A stretch of 64,000 bases of DNA from Clostridia bacterium (GCA_017620395.1 JAFZQJ010000003.1:36994-100993), one strand, 5' to 3'; counted from the first letter of the stretch, positions 35,225 to 44,622 are shown. Made by a program: numbers and translations. The notes: generated by a model not told the origin, from the letters alone.

Positions 35225-37828
35225 TTATTCGGTCCGCAGCGCTTCGACGGGGTCCTTCTTCGCCGCGAGGCGCGACGGGATAAGTCCCGCGACGAGCGTC
35301 AGCAGCATGCTTACCGCGACGAGCGCGACCGCTCCGGCGGTCGGCAGCGCGGCGAGATGCGAGATATCCGTCAGCGATTTCAGTATGATATTCGCCGGTA
35401 TCAGCAGCAGGAGCGTTATCAGTATGCCCATCATTCCGGCGGTGAAGCCGATGATGAGCGTTTCGGCGTTGAAGACGCGGGAGATATCCTTCTTCGACGC
35501 GCCGATGCTGCGCAGTATGCCTATCTCCTTCGTGCGCTCCAGCACGGAGATGTAGGTGATGACTCCGATCATTATCGAGGAGACGACGAGCGAGACGGAG
35601 ACGAACGCGATGAGTATATAGCTGATGGCGTTGATTATCGTCGTCACCGAGGTCAGCAGCAGGCCGATATAGTCGGTGTAGCGTATCTCGTAGCCCTCGC
35701 CCATCTTCGCGTTATAATCCGCGATGACCGCCTCGATGGCGTCCTTCGACTCAAAATCCTTGGGATAGATATTTATCAGCGAGGGCGTGTCGAGGTCGAC
35801 GCCGCCGATCTTGCGCATAACGCTCTCGTAGGTGTCGCCGGAGGCGGCGGAAAGCGCGGCGATCGCCGCGGCGCGTTCCTCGTCGGAAAGCGCGGCGAGA
35901 TACGCCTGCTGCTCCTCGGGGAGCGTTGCGATATCGAATCTGCCGTTGGAGAACGCCATCCCGGTCAGCACGTTGGTCTCCGGATCGGCGCGCTGCGCCT
36001 TGACGATCTCGCTTTCGTTGACCTTGTTTATAAGGTGCTCCGTCAGCTCGTGGGTGTAGCCGACCATGCCGCCGCGAAGCATCGTGACGAGCGCGTTCTC
36101 GGCGGGGCGGATGATGCCGACGATCTTTATATCCTCGGCGTTTTCAAGCGCCTTCGCGACGAAGTCGCCGTCCGCGGACATATCCACCCAGCGGTCGCCG
36201 AACCGCGCGTAGTAATCGCAGTTGAGCATCAGCTTGAACTTCAGCCCGACGAGCTCGTCGTAGGAATACTCCTTCTCCTCGGTCTGCGGCATTTCGCCGC
36301 CGTTCATCAGCGCCTTGAACATCCGCTCGAGCTCGGCGGAGTCCTTCAGCCCGAGGGCGTAAAGCGTATAGTCGCTGACGCGGTTGTATTCGTCGACGAC
36401 GATGACCGCCTCGTCGTACGCCTCCGGCATCCTGCCGGAGAGGACGTCGAACTGCTCGTTCATGAATTCGCGGTTGCCCATCATCTCGCGCCAGACGTTC
36501 GAATTCGACAGTCCGGAGGAGGCGAAGGGGTTGGTCTGCGCCATCGTGTTCATACCCATGAAGTCGAAGACGGCGGAGGGGTTGACGCGGGTGACGCCGC
36601 CCGCGCCGTCGGCGTTGTAGAGGTTGAGGTCTATATCGTAGGAATACTGGATATCCGTAGTCAGCTCGCCGAGGCCGCTTTCCCCGCCGTCGACGAACGC
36701 CTTGAAGGATTTAAGGTCGTTGGTCTGCACCTCGTTGAGCATAGTTTTGAGCATATCGCTCATCATATTCGAGGAATAGACGCGGTCGAGCGGTCGGTCG
36801 GCAGGCTTGCCGCGCGTTCCGCGCAGGCTCTCCAGCAGAGAGGCGACGTCCACCGACTGCTTCTCTATCGTTATCGGGTAGCCGGAAAGGGTATCCTTCT
36901 CGACGCGGTGGATGTAGTTCGTCGCGCCGTGGCTCATCGCGAGGATCAGCGATATGCCGATGATGCCGATGCTTCCGGCGAAGGAGGTCAGTATCGTGCG
37001 GCCGCGCTTCGTGAAGAGGTTTTTCAGCGAGAGCGAAAGCGCCGTGGCGAAGGACATCGAATGTGCCTTCGCGCGCTTTTTCTTCTCGCGGCGCGCCTTG
37101 CGGTCGGCCTTCGCCTCCGCTTTGGCTTCCGCCTTCAGCTCCGCTTCGGCGTCGAAGGGCGCGGTGTCGTCCGTTATGCGTCCGTCGAGCAGGCGGACGG
37201 TGCGGGTGGCGTACTTCTCCGCGAGCTCGGGGTTGTGGGTGACCATTATCACGAGGCGGTCTTCCGCGATCTCTTTGAGTATCTCCATAAGCTGGATGCC
37301 GGTCTCGGTATCAAGCGCGCCGGTCGGCTCGTCGGCGAGGATTATCTTCGGATCGTTGACGAGCGCGCGGGCGATGGCGACGCGCTGCATCTGGCCGCCG
37401 GAAAGCTGGTTCGGCTTCTTGCCGACCTGGTCGCCGAGCCCGACCTTCTCAAGCATCTTACGCGCGCGCTCGCGGCGCTCCGCCTTCGGCACGCCGGAAA
37501 GCGTCAGCGCGAGCTCGACGTTGGAAAGCACGCTCTGATGCGGGATGAGGTTGTAGCTCTGGAAAACGAAGCCGACGGAATGGTTGCGGTAGGAATCCCA
37601 GTCGAGATCGGCGTATTCCTTCGTGCTGACGCCGTCGATGAACAAATCGCCGTCGGTGTATTTATCGAGGCCGCCGATGATGTTCAGCATCGTCGTCTTG
37701 CCGCAGCCGGACGGGCCGAGCACCGCGACGAATTCGCTTTCGCGGAAGCTGACGCTGATCCCCTTCAGCGCCTCGACCGCGGATTCGCCCTCGTCGTAGA
37801 CCTTTTTTATATTCTTCAGTTCGAGCAT
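35225..37828 (-). CDS. MacB-type ABC transporter: fused ATPase and FtsX-like permease
   Basis: Residues 1-225 form a LolD/MacB-type ATPase: Walker [10 protein letters not shown], signature [15 protein letters not shown], Walker [13 protein letters not shown] and the H-loop [12 protein letters not shown] Lys/Ala/Glu-rich coiled linker (about 228-260) joins it to a permease with a first membrane helix near 280-305. A large extracytoplasmic domain of about 400 residues follows (about 310-720), then three C-terminal helices ending DPVEALRTE. Such transporters export peptides or sense antimicrobial peptides. GTG and ATG starts are possible; the ATG at 37828 fits the AAAGGAG spacing. No partner membrane-fusion protein or two-component pair is adjacent, but a response-regulator-like box lies in the promoter. 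Confidence 0.9.
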   Translation of the reverse strand: MLELKNIKKVYDEGESAVEALKGISVSFRESEFVAVLGPSGCGKTTMLNIIGGLDKYTDGDLFIDGVSTKEYADLDWDSYRNHSVGFVFQSYNLIPHQSVLSNVELALTLSGVPKAERRERARKMLEKVGLGDQVGKKPNQLSGGQMQRVAIARALVNDPKIILADEPTGALDTETGIQLMEILKEIAEDRLVIMVTHNPELAEKYATRTVRLLDGRITDDTAPFDAEAELKAEAKAEAKADRKARREKKKRAKAHSMSFATALSLSLKNLFTKRGRTILTSFAGSIGIIGISLILAMSHGATNYIHRVEKDTLSGYPITIEKQSVDVASLLESLRGTRGKPADRPLDRVYSSNMMSDMLKTMLNEVQTNDLKSFKAFVDGGESGLGELTTDIQYSYDIDLNLYNADGAGGVTRVNPSAVFDFMGMNTMAQTNPFASSGLSNSNVWREMMGNREFMNEQFDVLSGRMPEAYDEAVIVVDEYNRVSDYTLYALGLKDSAELERMFKALMNGGEMPQTEEKEYSYDELVGLKFKLMLNCDYYARFGDRWVDMSADGDFVAKALENAEDIKIVGIIRPAENALVTMLRGGMVGYTHELTEHLINKVNESEIVKAQRADPETNVLTGMAFSNGRFDIATLPEEQQAYLAALSDEERAAAIAALSAASGDTYESVMRKIGGVDLDTPSLINIYPKDFESKDAIEAVIADYNAKMGEGYEIRYTDYIGLLLTSVTTIINAISYILIAFVSVSLVVSSIMIGVITYISVLERTKEIGILRSIGASKKDISRVFNAETLIIGFTAGMMGILITLLLLIPANIILKSLTDISHLAALPTAGAVALVAVSMLLTLVAGLIPSRLAAKKDPVEALRTE

Positions 37829-37851
37829 TGCCCTCACTCCTTTTCGGAACG

Positions 37852-37883
37852 ATTATAGCGCGGGTTTGTTAACGATATGTTAA
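37852..37883 (-). promoter_or_regulatory. Promoter with TTAACA direct repeats upstream of the MacB-type gene
   Basis: On the minus strand TTAACA (37883-37878) and TTAACA (37872-37867) are 11 bases apart start to start, and TATAAT lies at 37857-37852. A period of 11 is the layout of PhoB/OmpR-family response-regulator sites; the distal copy covers the -35 position. Confidence 0.6.
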
Positions 37884-37967
37884 ATTCCGCGGGTATTTCA
37901 GTAAAACTTAACCGCTTTTCGTTATTATTCTATTCTCCGGCGCGGCGTCTGTCAACACATTTTCATC

Positions 37968-37995
37968 TTGCATTATCAAAAAAATGAGATATAAT
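37968..37995 (+). promoter_or_regulatory. Promoter of the polysaccharide deacetylase gene
   Basis: TTGCAT (37968-37973) and TATAAT (37990-37995) are 16 bases apart, about 40 bases before the ATG. Confidence 0.7.
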
Positions 37996-38036
37996 AGTAT
38001 TTGTAGAATTATGAGTTCCCGCAAGGAGGAATGAAT

Positions 38037-39488
38037 ATGACAGGAACACACACCAGAAAACGCGTTCGCGTGCGCAAAAAGCGCCTCGCGATAGCCGTCG
38101 TCGCGCTCATCGCGGTCGTCGCGCTGACAATCGGGCTGATCTCGATCATCTCCAACCGCCAGACGCTCGACGGCGCGGACGTGAAGGACGAGCTCTCGAT
38201 AGTGAACAACATCGCGTCGATAACCCACACCGAGGAGCAGCGTTTTTACGACGTCCGCATCTTCAAGCCGGACTTCGACGCCAAGAAGATGCCCGACGGG
38301 ATGAAGAAATACTACGAGGACACCGAGGCTGACTTCCGCGAGCAGCTTCAGGGACTTCTCGAGGAGAAGCGTCTCTCCAAAAAGGACAAGGCTACGCTGG
38401 ATATGAGCTATGAAGCGGAAACCTTCCAGCAGTTCACCACCTACACGGTCAACGCGGACGTCCACGTCTGCGAGGACTGCGTCGCCAACGGCAGCTTCAG
38501 CCGCCGCTACGCCGTAGTCGACACCACCGGCGCAGAGTACGTCGCCGCCGATCTTTTCAAGGACGACTACGACTACAAGACCGTGCTCGCCGCCAAGATA
38601 GCCGCGAAGCTCGAGGATAAGGACGTCCTCGGCGCGCTCCTCGAGATCGAGGAGCCCTTCACCGACAACGTCTTCATGACGGGCGAAGGCCTCCGCGTCG
38701 AGTTCGACGAGCCTGTCGGCGCCTCCGTCAAGGCGGGCGACGCGGTCACGATCGAGTATAAGTATATCTACTACGGCCTCAACTTCGAGCTGCCGGACAA
38801 GTATAAGCCGCCGGAGCCGAACCCGATCGACCCGAAGAAGGAAAAGGTCGTCGCGCTCACCTTCGACGACGGCCCGAGCGGCACGGTAACTCCGAAGCTG
38901 CTCGACCTGCTCGACAAGTACGGCGCGAAGGCGACCTTCTTCGTCGTCGGCGACTTCGTCGAGGCGAACCCCGAGGTGCTCAAGGACGCGGCGGAGCGCG
39001 GCCACACCATCGGCCTTCACACCCTCCACCACGACTACAGCTGGGTAAAGAACACGCAGGGCGCGATTCAGAACCTGCAGGACGAAGAGGATATGATCTA
39101 TGAGATCTGCGGCGTCAGGCCCTACCTCTTCAGACCGCCCGGAGGAATAATGAACGCCAAGCTGCTGCAGGCGCTCGCCAGGCCCGCGATAATCTGGGAC
39201 GTCGACCCGCAGGACTGGAAATACAAGGACGCCGACCACGTCTATAACGAGGTCATGAACCAGGTCACGAGCGGCGACATCGTCCTCTCGCACGACCTCT
39301 ACGAATCGACCTATCAGGCGTACGTCCGCATAATCCCCGCGCTGAAGGAGCGCGGCTACCGCTTCGTCACCGTCGACGAGCTGCTCGGCATCACCGATCC
39401 CTCGATAGAGGGCGCGTACGCGGGCGAGTTCATCTATTACCGCACCCTCGCCTCCAAGCTCCGCAAGGAAGGCAAGTTCGGCGAGTAA
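38037..39488 (+). CDS. Membrane-anchored polysaccharide deacetylase
   Basis: The 483-residue protein has a basic N-terminus and one membrane helix (about 15-38, LAIAVVALIAVVALTIGLI). An extracytoplasmic domain of the DUF3298/RsiV-like type follows (about 60-250), then a NodB deacetylase domain (about 265-460). NodB motifs are TFDDGPSG, the metal-binding HTLHH, and RPPGGIMN; WDVDPQDWKYKD and LSHDLYES follow. It probably removes acetyl groups from peptidoglycan or another surface glycan. ATG codons lie at 38031 and 38037; the second is preferred because AAGGAGGA is seven bases before it. It starts a probable four-gene unit; the next start is four bases after its stop. Confidence 0.92.
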   Translation: MTGTHTRKRVRVRKKRLAIAVVALIAVVALTIGLISIISNRQTLDGADVKDELSIVNNIASITHTEEQRFYDVRIFKPDFDAKKMPDGMKKYYEDTEADFREQLQGLLEEKRLSKKDKATLDMSYEAETFQQFTTYTVNADVHVCEDCVANGSFSRRYAVVDTTGAEYVAADLFKDDYDYKTVLAAKIAAKLEDKDVLGALLEIEEPFTDNVFMTGEGLRVEFDEPVGASVKAGDAVTIEYKYIYYGLNFELPDKYKPPEPNPIDPKKEKVVALTFDDGPSGTVTPKLLDLLDKYGAKATFFVVGDFVEANPEVLKDAAERGHTIGLHTLHHDYSWVKNTQGAIQNLQDEEDMIYEICGVRPYLFRPPGGIMNAKLLQALARPAIIWDVDPQDWKYKDADHVYNEVMNQVTSGDIVLSHDLYESTYQAYVRIIPALKERGYRFVTVDELLGITDPSIEGAYAGEFIYYRTLASKLRKEGKFGE

Positions 39489-39492
39489 GAGT

Positions 39493-40143
39493 ATGAAAGA
39501 AGACATCTGCACCATCCCGATAAGCGAAATATTCGACGACAGCGACGGCTGCCCCTTCTGCCGCCTGCGCAGGAAGCTCGAGGACCGCGCGCTGGACTAC
39601 ATCTCCGGCGCGGCGATGATGGAGCCGGATATCCGCATAAAGACGAACGAAAAGGGCTTCTGCGAGAAGCACTACGCCGGGCTCGTTTCAATAGGCAAGC
39701 GGCTGCCCGTCGCGCTGATGCTGCAGTCGCACTGCAACGAGATACGCTTTTCGCTCTTCGGCGGCTCCGCCTCCGCGAAGAAGAAGGCGGAGAAGGCGCG
39801 CGCCTTCCACGACGGCTGCTACGTCTGCGACAGCGTCGGCTTCAACTTCCGCAACCTGCTCGTGCAGTTCACGCGGATGTATAAGACGGAGGACGACTTC
39901 CGCAAGGCGTTCACGCTGCAGCCGCAGCTCTGCCTGCGGCACTACGCCGACCTGCTCGCCGTGGGCGAGAAGGAGCTGGACAAGCGCACCTTCGCGAAGC
40001 TCAGCGACGACTGCGACCTGATGCTCGCGCGCACGCTGAAAGAGGAGTACGACCGCATAAGCGCGTTCTGCAAGTCCTTCGACTACAACAGCGACGTCAC
40101 GCCGGACGGCAGGGCGATAGAGAAAATGATCGACGTGCTTTAA
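39493..40143 (+). CDS. DUF6062 family protein
   Basis: The 216-residue protein shows repeated Cys and His motifs: CPFCRLRRKLEDRALDY near residue 17, GFCEKHYAGL near 57, CYVCDSVG near 103, and LCLRHYADL near 141. The two CxxC...CxxHY units look like a duplicated metal-binding fold, probably a four-helix arrangement holding zinc or iron. I recognise the layout as DUF6062, a Clostridia family without known function. There is no signal peptide. It starts four bases after the deacetylase gene, so it is likely cotranscribed. Confidence 0.8.
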   Translation: MKEDICTIPISEIFDDSDGCPFCRLRRKLEDRALDYISGAAMMEPDIRIKTNEKGFCEKHYAGLVSIGKRLPVALMLQSHCNEIRFSLFGGSASAKKKAEKARAFHDGCYVCDSVGFNFRNLLVQFTRMYKTEDDFRKAFTLQPQLCLRHYADLLAVGEKELDKRTFAKLSDDCDLMLARTLKEEYDRISAFCKSFDYNSDVTPDGRAIEKMIDVL

Positions 40144-40185
40144 CGCCCCGAAAACGGCGGGAAAGGATAACGGCTTCCTAAGGAT

Positions 40186-41454
40186 ATGAGTAAAAACTGG
40201 ATGCGGCTGGACAACGCCGCCTTGATCTTCCCCGCCATAAGCCATACGCGCTGGAGCAACGTCTTCCGCGTTTCCGCGACGCTGACCGAGCCGGTCGATC
40301 CGGAGCTGCTGCAGCGCGCGGCCGCGGACCTTATGCCGCGCTTTCCCTCTATGTACGTGCGGCTGAAGACCGGCGTCTTCTGGCACTACCTCGAGGCGCT
40401 GCCCGAGCCGCCGCGGGTGCGCGAGGACTTCGCCTTCCCGCTGACGCTGATGCAGAAGAAGGAGCTGAAGACCTGCTGCATACGCGTCATATATTTCAAA
40501 AACCGCATCGCCGTCGAGTTTTTCCACTCGCTGACCGACGGAACGGGCGGCATGATCTATCTGAAAACGCTGACCGCGCGCTATCTGAAGCTTAAATACG
40601 GCGCGGATATACCCGCGGAGGAGGGCGTGCTCGATCCGGACGAAGCGCCGCTGCCCGAGGAGCTGGAGGACAGTTTCCCGCGCTTCTCGAACGGCGTCGC
40701 GCTCGACGACCGCGAATCCGACGCGCTGCGTCTGCGCGGCACGCGCGAGCAGAACTTCCTGCATCTCACGACCGGAGTCGCGCCGACGGACGCGCTGAAG
40801 GCCGCCGCGCACGGATACGGAGCGACGGTGACCGTTTTTCTCGCCGCCGTTATGGCCGAATCGATACTCGCGATCCAGGCGGAGCGCCGTCCCGAACGGC
40901 GCCGCCAAAGGCCGGTAAGAATAACCGTGCCGATAAATCTGCGCGCCCTTTACGGCAGCCGCACGCTGCGCAACTTCGTGCTGACGCTCAACCCCGGGGT
41001 CGACCCGCGCATGGGCGACTACACCCTCGGGGAGCTCTGCTCCGTCATCGCCGCGCAGCTGAAGGCGGAGGCGACTCCGCAGCGCATGGCGGGGCGCATC
41101 GCCGCCAACGTCAATCCGCAGAAGATACCGCTGGTGCGCGCCGTGCCGCTGCCGGTCAAAAGCTTCATAATGCGGCTGATATACGACCGCCGCGGCGAAT
41201 CGAGGGGCTGCATCAACCTCTCGAACCTCGGCGTAATACGCGTGCCGGACGCGATGGCGCCCTTCGTGCGCCGCATGGAGTTCATCATCGGCACGCAGCG
41301 CAGCTACCCGAACAACTGCTCCGTGGCGACCTTCGGGAACGAAACGTATATCAATATGATACGCAACATACGCGAGCCCGAGCTTGAGCGCCGCTTCTTC
41401 TCCCGCCTCGTGGAGCTCGAAGTGCCGGTCGCGATAGAAACCAACTCGAACTGA
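40186..41454 (+). CDS. Condensation/alcohol-acetyltransferase-like protein
   Basis: The 422-residue protein resembles the CoA-dependent acyltransferase superfamily that includes NRPS condensation domains, PapA and alcohol acetyltransferases. The expected HHxxxDG active-site motif is represented by FFHSLTDGTGGMIYL near residue 112, where the first His is replaced by Phe but the catalytic HxxxDG spacing (HSLTDG) is kept. A second domain begins around 215 (ITVPINLRALYGSRTLRNF). It is followed 49 bases later by a DUF6320 gene, a pairing I recognise from other Clostridia. The product could esterify a glycolipid or cell-wall polymer; that is inference. Confidence 0.75.
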   Translation: MSKNWMRLDNAALIFPAISHTRWSNVFRVSATLTEPVDPELLQRAAADLMPRFPSMYVRLKTGVFWHYLEALPEPPRVREDFAFPLTLMQKKELKTCCIRVIYFKNRIAVEFFHSLTDGTGGMIYLKTLTARYLKLKYGADIPAEEGVLDPDEAPLPEELEDSFPRFSNGVALDDRESDALRLRGTREQNFLHLTTGVAPTDALKAAAHGYGATVTVFLAAVMAESILAIQAERRPERRRQRPVRITVPINLRALYGSRTLRNFVLTLNPGVDPRMGDYTLGELCSVIAAQLKAEATPQRMAGRIAANVNPQKIPLVRAVPLPVKSFIMRLIYDRRGESRGCINLSNLGVIRVPDAMAPFVRRMEFIIGTQRSYPNNCSVATFGNETYINMIRNIREPELERRFFSRLVELEVPVAIETNSN

Positions 41455-41503
41455 ATGGGCGCATTTTCACGCGCCCGCGCCAATATCATTTCAGGAGTAT
41501 GCC

Positions 41504-42199
41504 ATGTACTGTGTAAAATGCGGAGTCAGACTTGCCGACGGAACGGCCGCCTGCCCGCTCTGCCGGACGCCGGTGCGCGATCCCGGCGGCGCCGAAGCCG
41601 CGCCCGCCGCGCCGACCTATCCCGAACGCTATCCCGCCCCGCCGAAGACCCGCCGCTATCCGATACTCGCGTTTCTGACCGCGCTGCTGCTCGCGGCGAG
41701 CCTTTCCGCCTTCATATACTGCATAACGACCCTCCACAAAGTCGGCTGGTCGGGCTACGTCATGCTCGCCTGCGCGCTCGTCTATTTCGCGGTGCTGTTC
41801 CCCTTCTGGTTCGAGCGGCGCGAGCCGCTGATATTCGTGCCGATCGGATTCGGACTCGCCTGCGGATATCTGCTCTATATCTGCCTTTATACCGGAGGAA
41901 GCTGGTTCCTTTCGTTCGCCTTCCCGGTCACGATGCTCGCGGGACTGCTGACGACGGCGAGCGTTCTGCTTTTCCGCTTCGGCAAGCGCCGCAGGCTGCT
42001 CAAGATCGGGATACTGCTCATAGTCATCGGTCTGTCGAATATGCTGATAGAGTTCTTCCTCTGCATCACGTTCGGCACGCGGATGTTCACCTGGTCGCTC
42101 TATCCGGTCTGCTCCTTCTCGCTGATAGGGCTCGTTCTGATCCTCTGCGGCACCATACCGGGCTGGAGGGCGTATCTGGAGAAAAAGCTGTTTCTGTAA
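41504..42199 (+). CDS. DUF6320 membrane protein with N-terminal zinc ribbon
   Basis: The 231-residue protein begins with a zinc ribbon (MYCVKCGVRL, then CPLCRTPV). A Pro/Ala linker and six hydrophobic segments follow between about residues 52 and 225. The combination of ribbon and six helices matches DUF6320, a family of unknown function next to condensation-type acyltransferases. A plausible role is membrane anchoring or delivery of the acylated lipid made by its neighbour; this is inference from the pair alone. CAGGAG lies seven bases upstream of the ATG. Confidence 0.8.
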   Translation: MYCVKCGVRLADGTAACPLCRTPVRDPGGAEAAPAAPTYPERYPAPPKTRRYPILAFLTALLLAASLSAFIYCITTLHKVGWSGYVMLACALVYFAVLFPFWFERREPLIFVPIGFGLACGYLLYICLYTGGSWFLSFAFPVTMLAGLLTTASVLLFRFGKRRRLLKIGILLIVIGLSNMLIEFFLCITFGTRMFTWSLYPVCSFSLIGLVLILCGTIPGWRAYLEKKLFL

Positions 42200-42214
42200 C
42201 GCCGCGTTCGCCCG

Positions 42215-42250
42215 GGGGATTCCTCGTCGCTTCGTTCCTCGGAATGACAG
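42215..42250. repeat. Short GGATTCCTCG / GGAATGACAG palindrome
   Basis: GGATTCCTCG, a short GC centre, and CTCGGAATGACAG form one more copy of the palindromic repeat type seen at 25420 and 53731. It lies just after the DUF6320 stop codon. Confidence 0.6.
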
Positions 42251-42421
42251 AATCACGCCCTTTACTCACAGTAAAACCCCGCCTTGCCCTTGAGAAAAGT
42301 TTTTCACACTTTCAACAGGGTTTTCAACAGGTTAAAGCCCGATACGGCGCGTTTTCGACGGTTTTCGGCCGAAAATTTCAACGAAAGCGGTCGAAAAACG
42401 CGAATATACGTTCTGTAATTT

Positions 42422-42456
42422 CAGGCGAGCGGAGGCTCCGCAAGTCCCCTCGCCTG
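42422..42456 (+). other. Leader hairpin before the NUDIX gene
   Basis: CAGGCGAG pairs perfectly with CTCGCCTG, enclosing a smaller GCGGAG/CTCCGC stem. It ends nine bases before the ribosome site of the NUDIX gene. It has no T tract. It could affect translation of the NUDIX-prmA pair. Confidence 0.5.
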
Positions 42457-42476
42457 CCACGAAAGGAGCTGCCGAT

Positions 42477-43061
42477 ATGGACGGCGAAAACAAAATCGTC
42501 ACTCCGGCCGAACAGCCGATAGACAAGACCGAAGTCACGCTTTCGAGCGAATGCGTCTACGACGCGGGCTTCATTAAGGTAATGAGCGACCGCGTGCGCC
42601 TGCCCAACGGCAGGGAGACCGGACGCACCTACGTCAAGCACCCCGGCGGCGTATGCGTATGCGCCGTCGACGCCGAGGGCAACGTCGCCTTCGTCAGACA
42701 GTACCGCTACGCGATGGCGGAGGAGGTGCTGGAGCTCCCCGCCGGCAAGATCGACGAGGGCGAAAGCCCCGAGGACTGCGGCCGCCGCGAGCTGATGGAG
42801 GAGACCGGCATGACCGCCGAGAAGTTCATTCCGCTCGGCATAATGTACCCCACGCCCGGATATTCCAACGAGGGAATATACATGTTCCTCGCGGAGAACG
42901 CGATACGCGGCGCCGCGAAGCCGGACGAAGACGAGTTCCTCGACACCCTCTATATGCCCTTCGACAAGGCGCTCTACCAGTCGCTGACCGGCGCGATAAA
43001 CGACGCGAAGACGGTCATCTGCATGGCGCGCGCCGACCTGCGCAGAAGGAGGGGCAAATGA
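42477..43061 (+). CDS. NUDIX hydrolase, ADP-ribose pyrophosphatase-like
   Basis: The 194-residue protein has a complete NUDIX box: GKIDEGESPEDCGRRELMEE followed by TG (Gx5Ex7REUxEExGU), near residues 88-110. Upstream strands VAFVRQYRYAMAEEVLELPA are typical of ADP-ribose pyrophosphatases of the NudF type, which hydrolyse ADP-ribose to AMP and ribose 5-phosphate. The first 25 residues are acidic and variable. AAAGGAG lies eight bases before the ATG. The stop overlaps the prmA start (ATGA), so the two are translationally coupled. Confidence 0.92.
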   Translation: MDGENKIVTPAEQPIDKTEVTLSSECVYDAGFIKVMSDRVRLPNGRETGRTYVKHPGGVCVCAVDAEGNVAFVRQYRYAMAEEVLELPAGKIDEGESPEDCGRRELMEETGMTAEKFIPLGIMYPTPGYSNEGIYMFLAENAIRGAAKPDEDEFLDTLYMPFDKALYQSLTGAINDAKTVICMARADLRRRRGK

Positions 43062-43963
43062 TCTATACCGACGTCGCCGCGCGGGTGAAGACCGCCGACA
43101 CCGAAGCCGCCTCCGCCGTCTTCACGATGGCGTACGACGGCGGCATTTGCGTCGAGGACTGCTCCGACATCGCCGAAGCCGCCGCGGTCATGCGCATGGA
43201 CTACATCGACCGCGAGCTCGCCGAGCGCAACAAGGGCTTCTCGATCATACACCTCTACCTGCCGGAAACGGAGGACCTCTCCGCCGTGACAGATTTCATA
43301 AAGGAGCGCTTCGCCGCCGACGGCATAGAGTACGAGCTCTCCTTCAACCCCGTCGCGGAGGAGGACTTCGCGAACGCGTGGAAGGCGTATTACGAGCCGG
43401 TGAAGACCGGCGGGCGCATAACCGTCGTGCCTTCGTGGAAGGACTACGAGCCGGAGGACGGCGAGATAATTCTGAAGATGGATCCCGAAATGGCGTTCGG
43501 CTCCGGCACTCACGAGAGCACCCGCCTCTGCCTCGGCGAGCTGGATAAGCTCGTCCGCCCCGGCTGCACAGTGCTGGACGTCGGCTGCGGGAGCGGCATC
43601 CTCGCGATCGCCTCCGTGCTGCTCGGCGCGGGAAGCGCCGAGGCGTGCGACGTAGACGGCATCTCCGTGGAGACCGCCAGGCGCAACTGCGAGAAGAACG
43701 GCGTGAGCGTGAAGACCTACCGCTCCGACCTGTTTTCCGCGGTCGCGGGGCGCTTCGACGTCATCTGCGCGAACATAGTCGCCGATATAATCATCCGCAT
43801 GGCGCCGGAGATAAAGGCGCACATGAACGCCGGCGGCGTTTTCCTCTGCTCCGGCATCATCGCGGAGCGCGCGGGCGAGGTCCGCGGCGCGCTTGAAGCG
43901 AACGGGCTGACCGTCCTGCGCACCGACGAGCTCAACGGCTGGGCCGCGATAGTCGCGGAATAG
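43058..43963 (+). CDS. prmA: Ribosomal protein L11 methyltransferase
   Basis: The 301-residue enzyme has the PrmA layout: an N-terminal substrate-recognition domain (about 1-100), then a Rossmann methyltransferase domain. Motif I is VLDVGCGSGILAIASVLLGA, and the catalytic-loop motif after it is DVICANIVADIIIRM. The MAFGSGTHESTRLCL segment just before motif I is diagnostic of the family. It methylates ribosomal protein L11 using S-adenosylmethionine. It overlaps the NUDIX gene by four bases. Confidence 0.95.
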   Translation: MIYTDVAARVKTADTEAASAVFTMAYDGGICVEDCSDIAEAAAVMRMDYIDRELAERNKGFSIIHLYLPETEDLSAVTDFIKERFAADGIEYELSFNPVAEEDFANAWKAYYEPVKTGGRITVVPSWKDYEPEDGEIILKMDPEMAFGSGTHESTRLCLGELDKLVRPGCTVLDVGCGSGILAIASVLLGAGSAEACDVDGISVETARRNCEKNGVSVKTYRSDLFSAVAGRFDVICANIVADIIIRMAPEIKAHMNAGGVFLCSGIIAERAGEVRGALEANGLTVLRTDELNGWAAIVAE

Positions 43964-43991
43964 TTCGGGAATAACGGTGCTTGTTTTGTTC

Positions 43992-44020
43992 TTGACAAGC
44001 GCCGTTTTTTCATATATTAT
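43992..44020 (+). promoter_or_regulatory. Promoter of the first zinc-ribbon gene
   Basis: TTGACA (43992-43997) and TATTAT (44015-44020) are 17 bases apart. The -35 is a perfect consensus, which suggests strong expression. Confidence 0.8.
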
Positions 44021-44056
44021 TTTTGTATGAACAATAATATTTACGGGAGGCAAATT

Positions 44057-44485
44057 ATGGCTAAATTCTGCGTATACTGCGGGTCGTCTATGGACGACAA
44101 CGCGAAGTTCTGTCTGAAATGCGGCAAGCCCGCGCCCGGAGTGCAGCCCGCGGCTCCCCAGCAGCAGCCCGCGCGGCCGCAGCCGGCTCCCCAGCCGGCG
44201 CTCTCGTCCTACTCCCCGCCCGGCATCACCGTCGACTACGCCGACAAGTCCGTCTTCTCCGGCGCTTCCGGCCAGAACCTGCACTACGTCGTGCTGCAGG
44301 TCACGCTGAAGGAAAAATTCATCGGCACCGGCTCCGGCAACCTGACCGAGCTCGAGGCGTGCATCAACGCGCAGGCCGCCAAGGGCTACCGCCTGCACAC
44401 CATCACCACCTCCAACGGCGGCAGCAAGGGTATGCTCGGCGGCGACCGCATCCAGGCGACGCTGGTCTTCGAAAAAATAGTCTGA
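44057..44485 (+). CDS. Zinc-ribbon protein with C-terminal DUF4177-like domain
   Basis: The 142-residue protein starts with a zinc ribbon (MAKFCVYCGSSM, FCLKCGKPAPG). A Pro/Gln/Ala linker follows, and then a domain of about 70 residues (LHYVVLQVTLKEKFIGTGSG to the C-terminus) that resembles DUF4177, a small fold of unknown function. The ATG at 44057 is chosen because GGGAGG lies seven bases upstream; an ATG at 44027 has no ribosome site and falls just after the -10 box. The adjacent downstream gene has the same three-part plan, so they are probably related by duplication. Confidence 0.82.
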   Translation: MAKFCVYCGSSMDDNAKFCLKCGKPAPGVQPAAPQQQPARPQPAPQPALSSYSPPGITVDYADKSVFSGASGQNLHYVVLQVTLKEKFIGTGSGNLTELEACINAQAAKGYRLHTITTSNGGSKGMLGGDRIQATLVFEKIV

Positions 44486-44493
44486 CCTTTTTG

Positions 44494-44529
44494 AAAAAGC
44501 GGTCTTTGCGCGCGCAAAGACCGCTTTTT
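44494..44529 (+). terminator. Terminator after the first zinc-ribbon gene
   Basis: AAAAAGCGGTCTTTGCG pairs perfectly with its complement across a CG centre (17-bp arms) and ends in five T. Confidence 0.93.
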
Positions 44530-44545
44530 CTCCGCGTTTTCGGTA

Positions 44546-44572
44546 TTGACAAACACGCGATCTTGTTATAAT
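44546..44572 (+). promoter_or_regulatory. Promoter of the second zinc-ribbon gene
   Basis: TTGACA (44546-44551) and TATAAT (44567-44572) are both perfect, but the spacer is only 15 bases. The gene is thus transcribed apart from its neighbour. Confidence 0.7.
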
Positions 44573-44622
44573 ATACATATATACAGATAAACGCGGCTGC
44601 GCCGCGAATAAGGAGGATATTT

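Noticed and set aside
42288..42335. DnaA boxes or a replication origin (repeated TTTCAACAGG)
   Set aside because: The motif differs from TTATCCACA at two or more positions, and no dnaA, dnaN or partition genes are nearby.
44027..44056. Earlier ATG for the first zinc-ribbon protein
   Set aside because: It falls seven bases after the -10 box and has no ribosome site, whereas the ATG at 44057 has GGGAGG at good distance.
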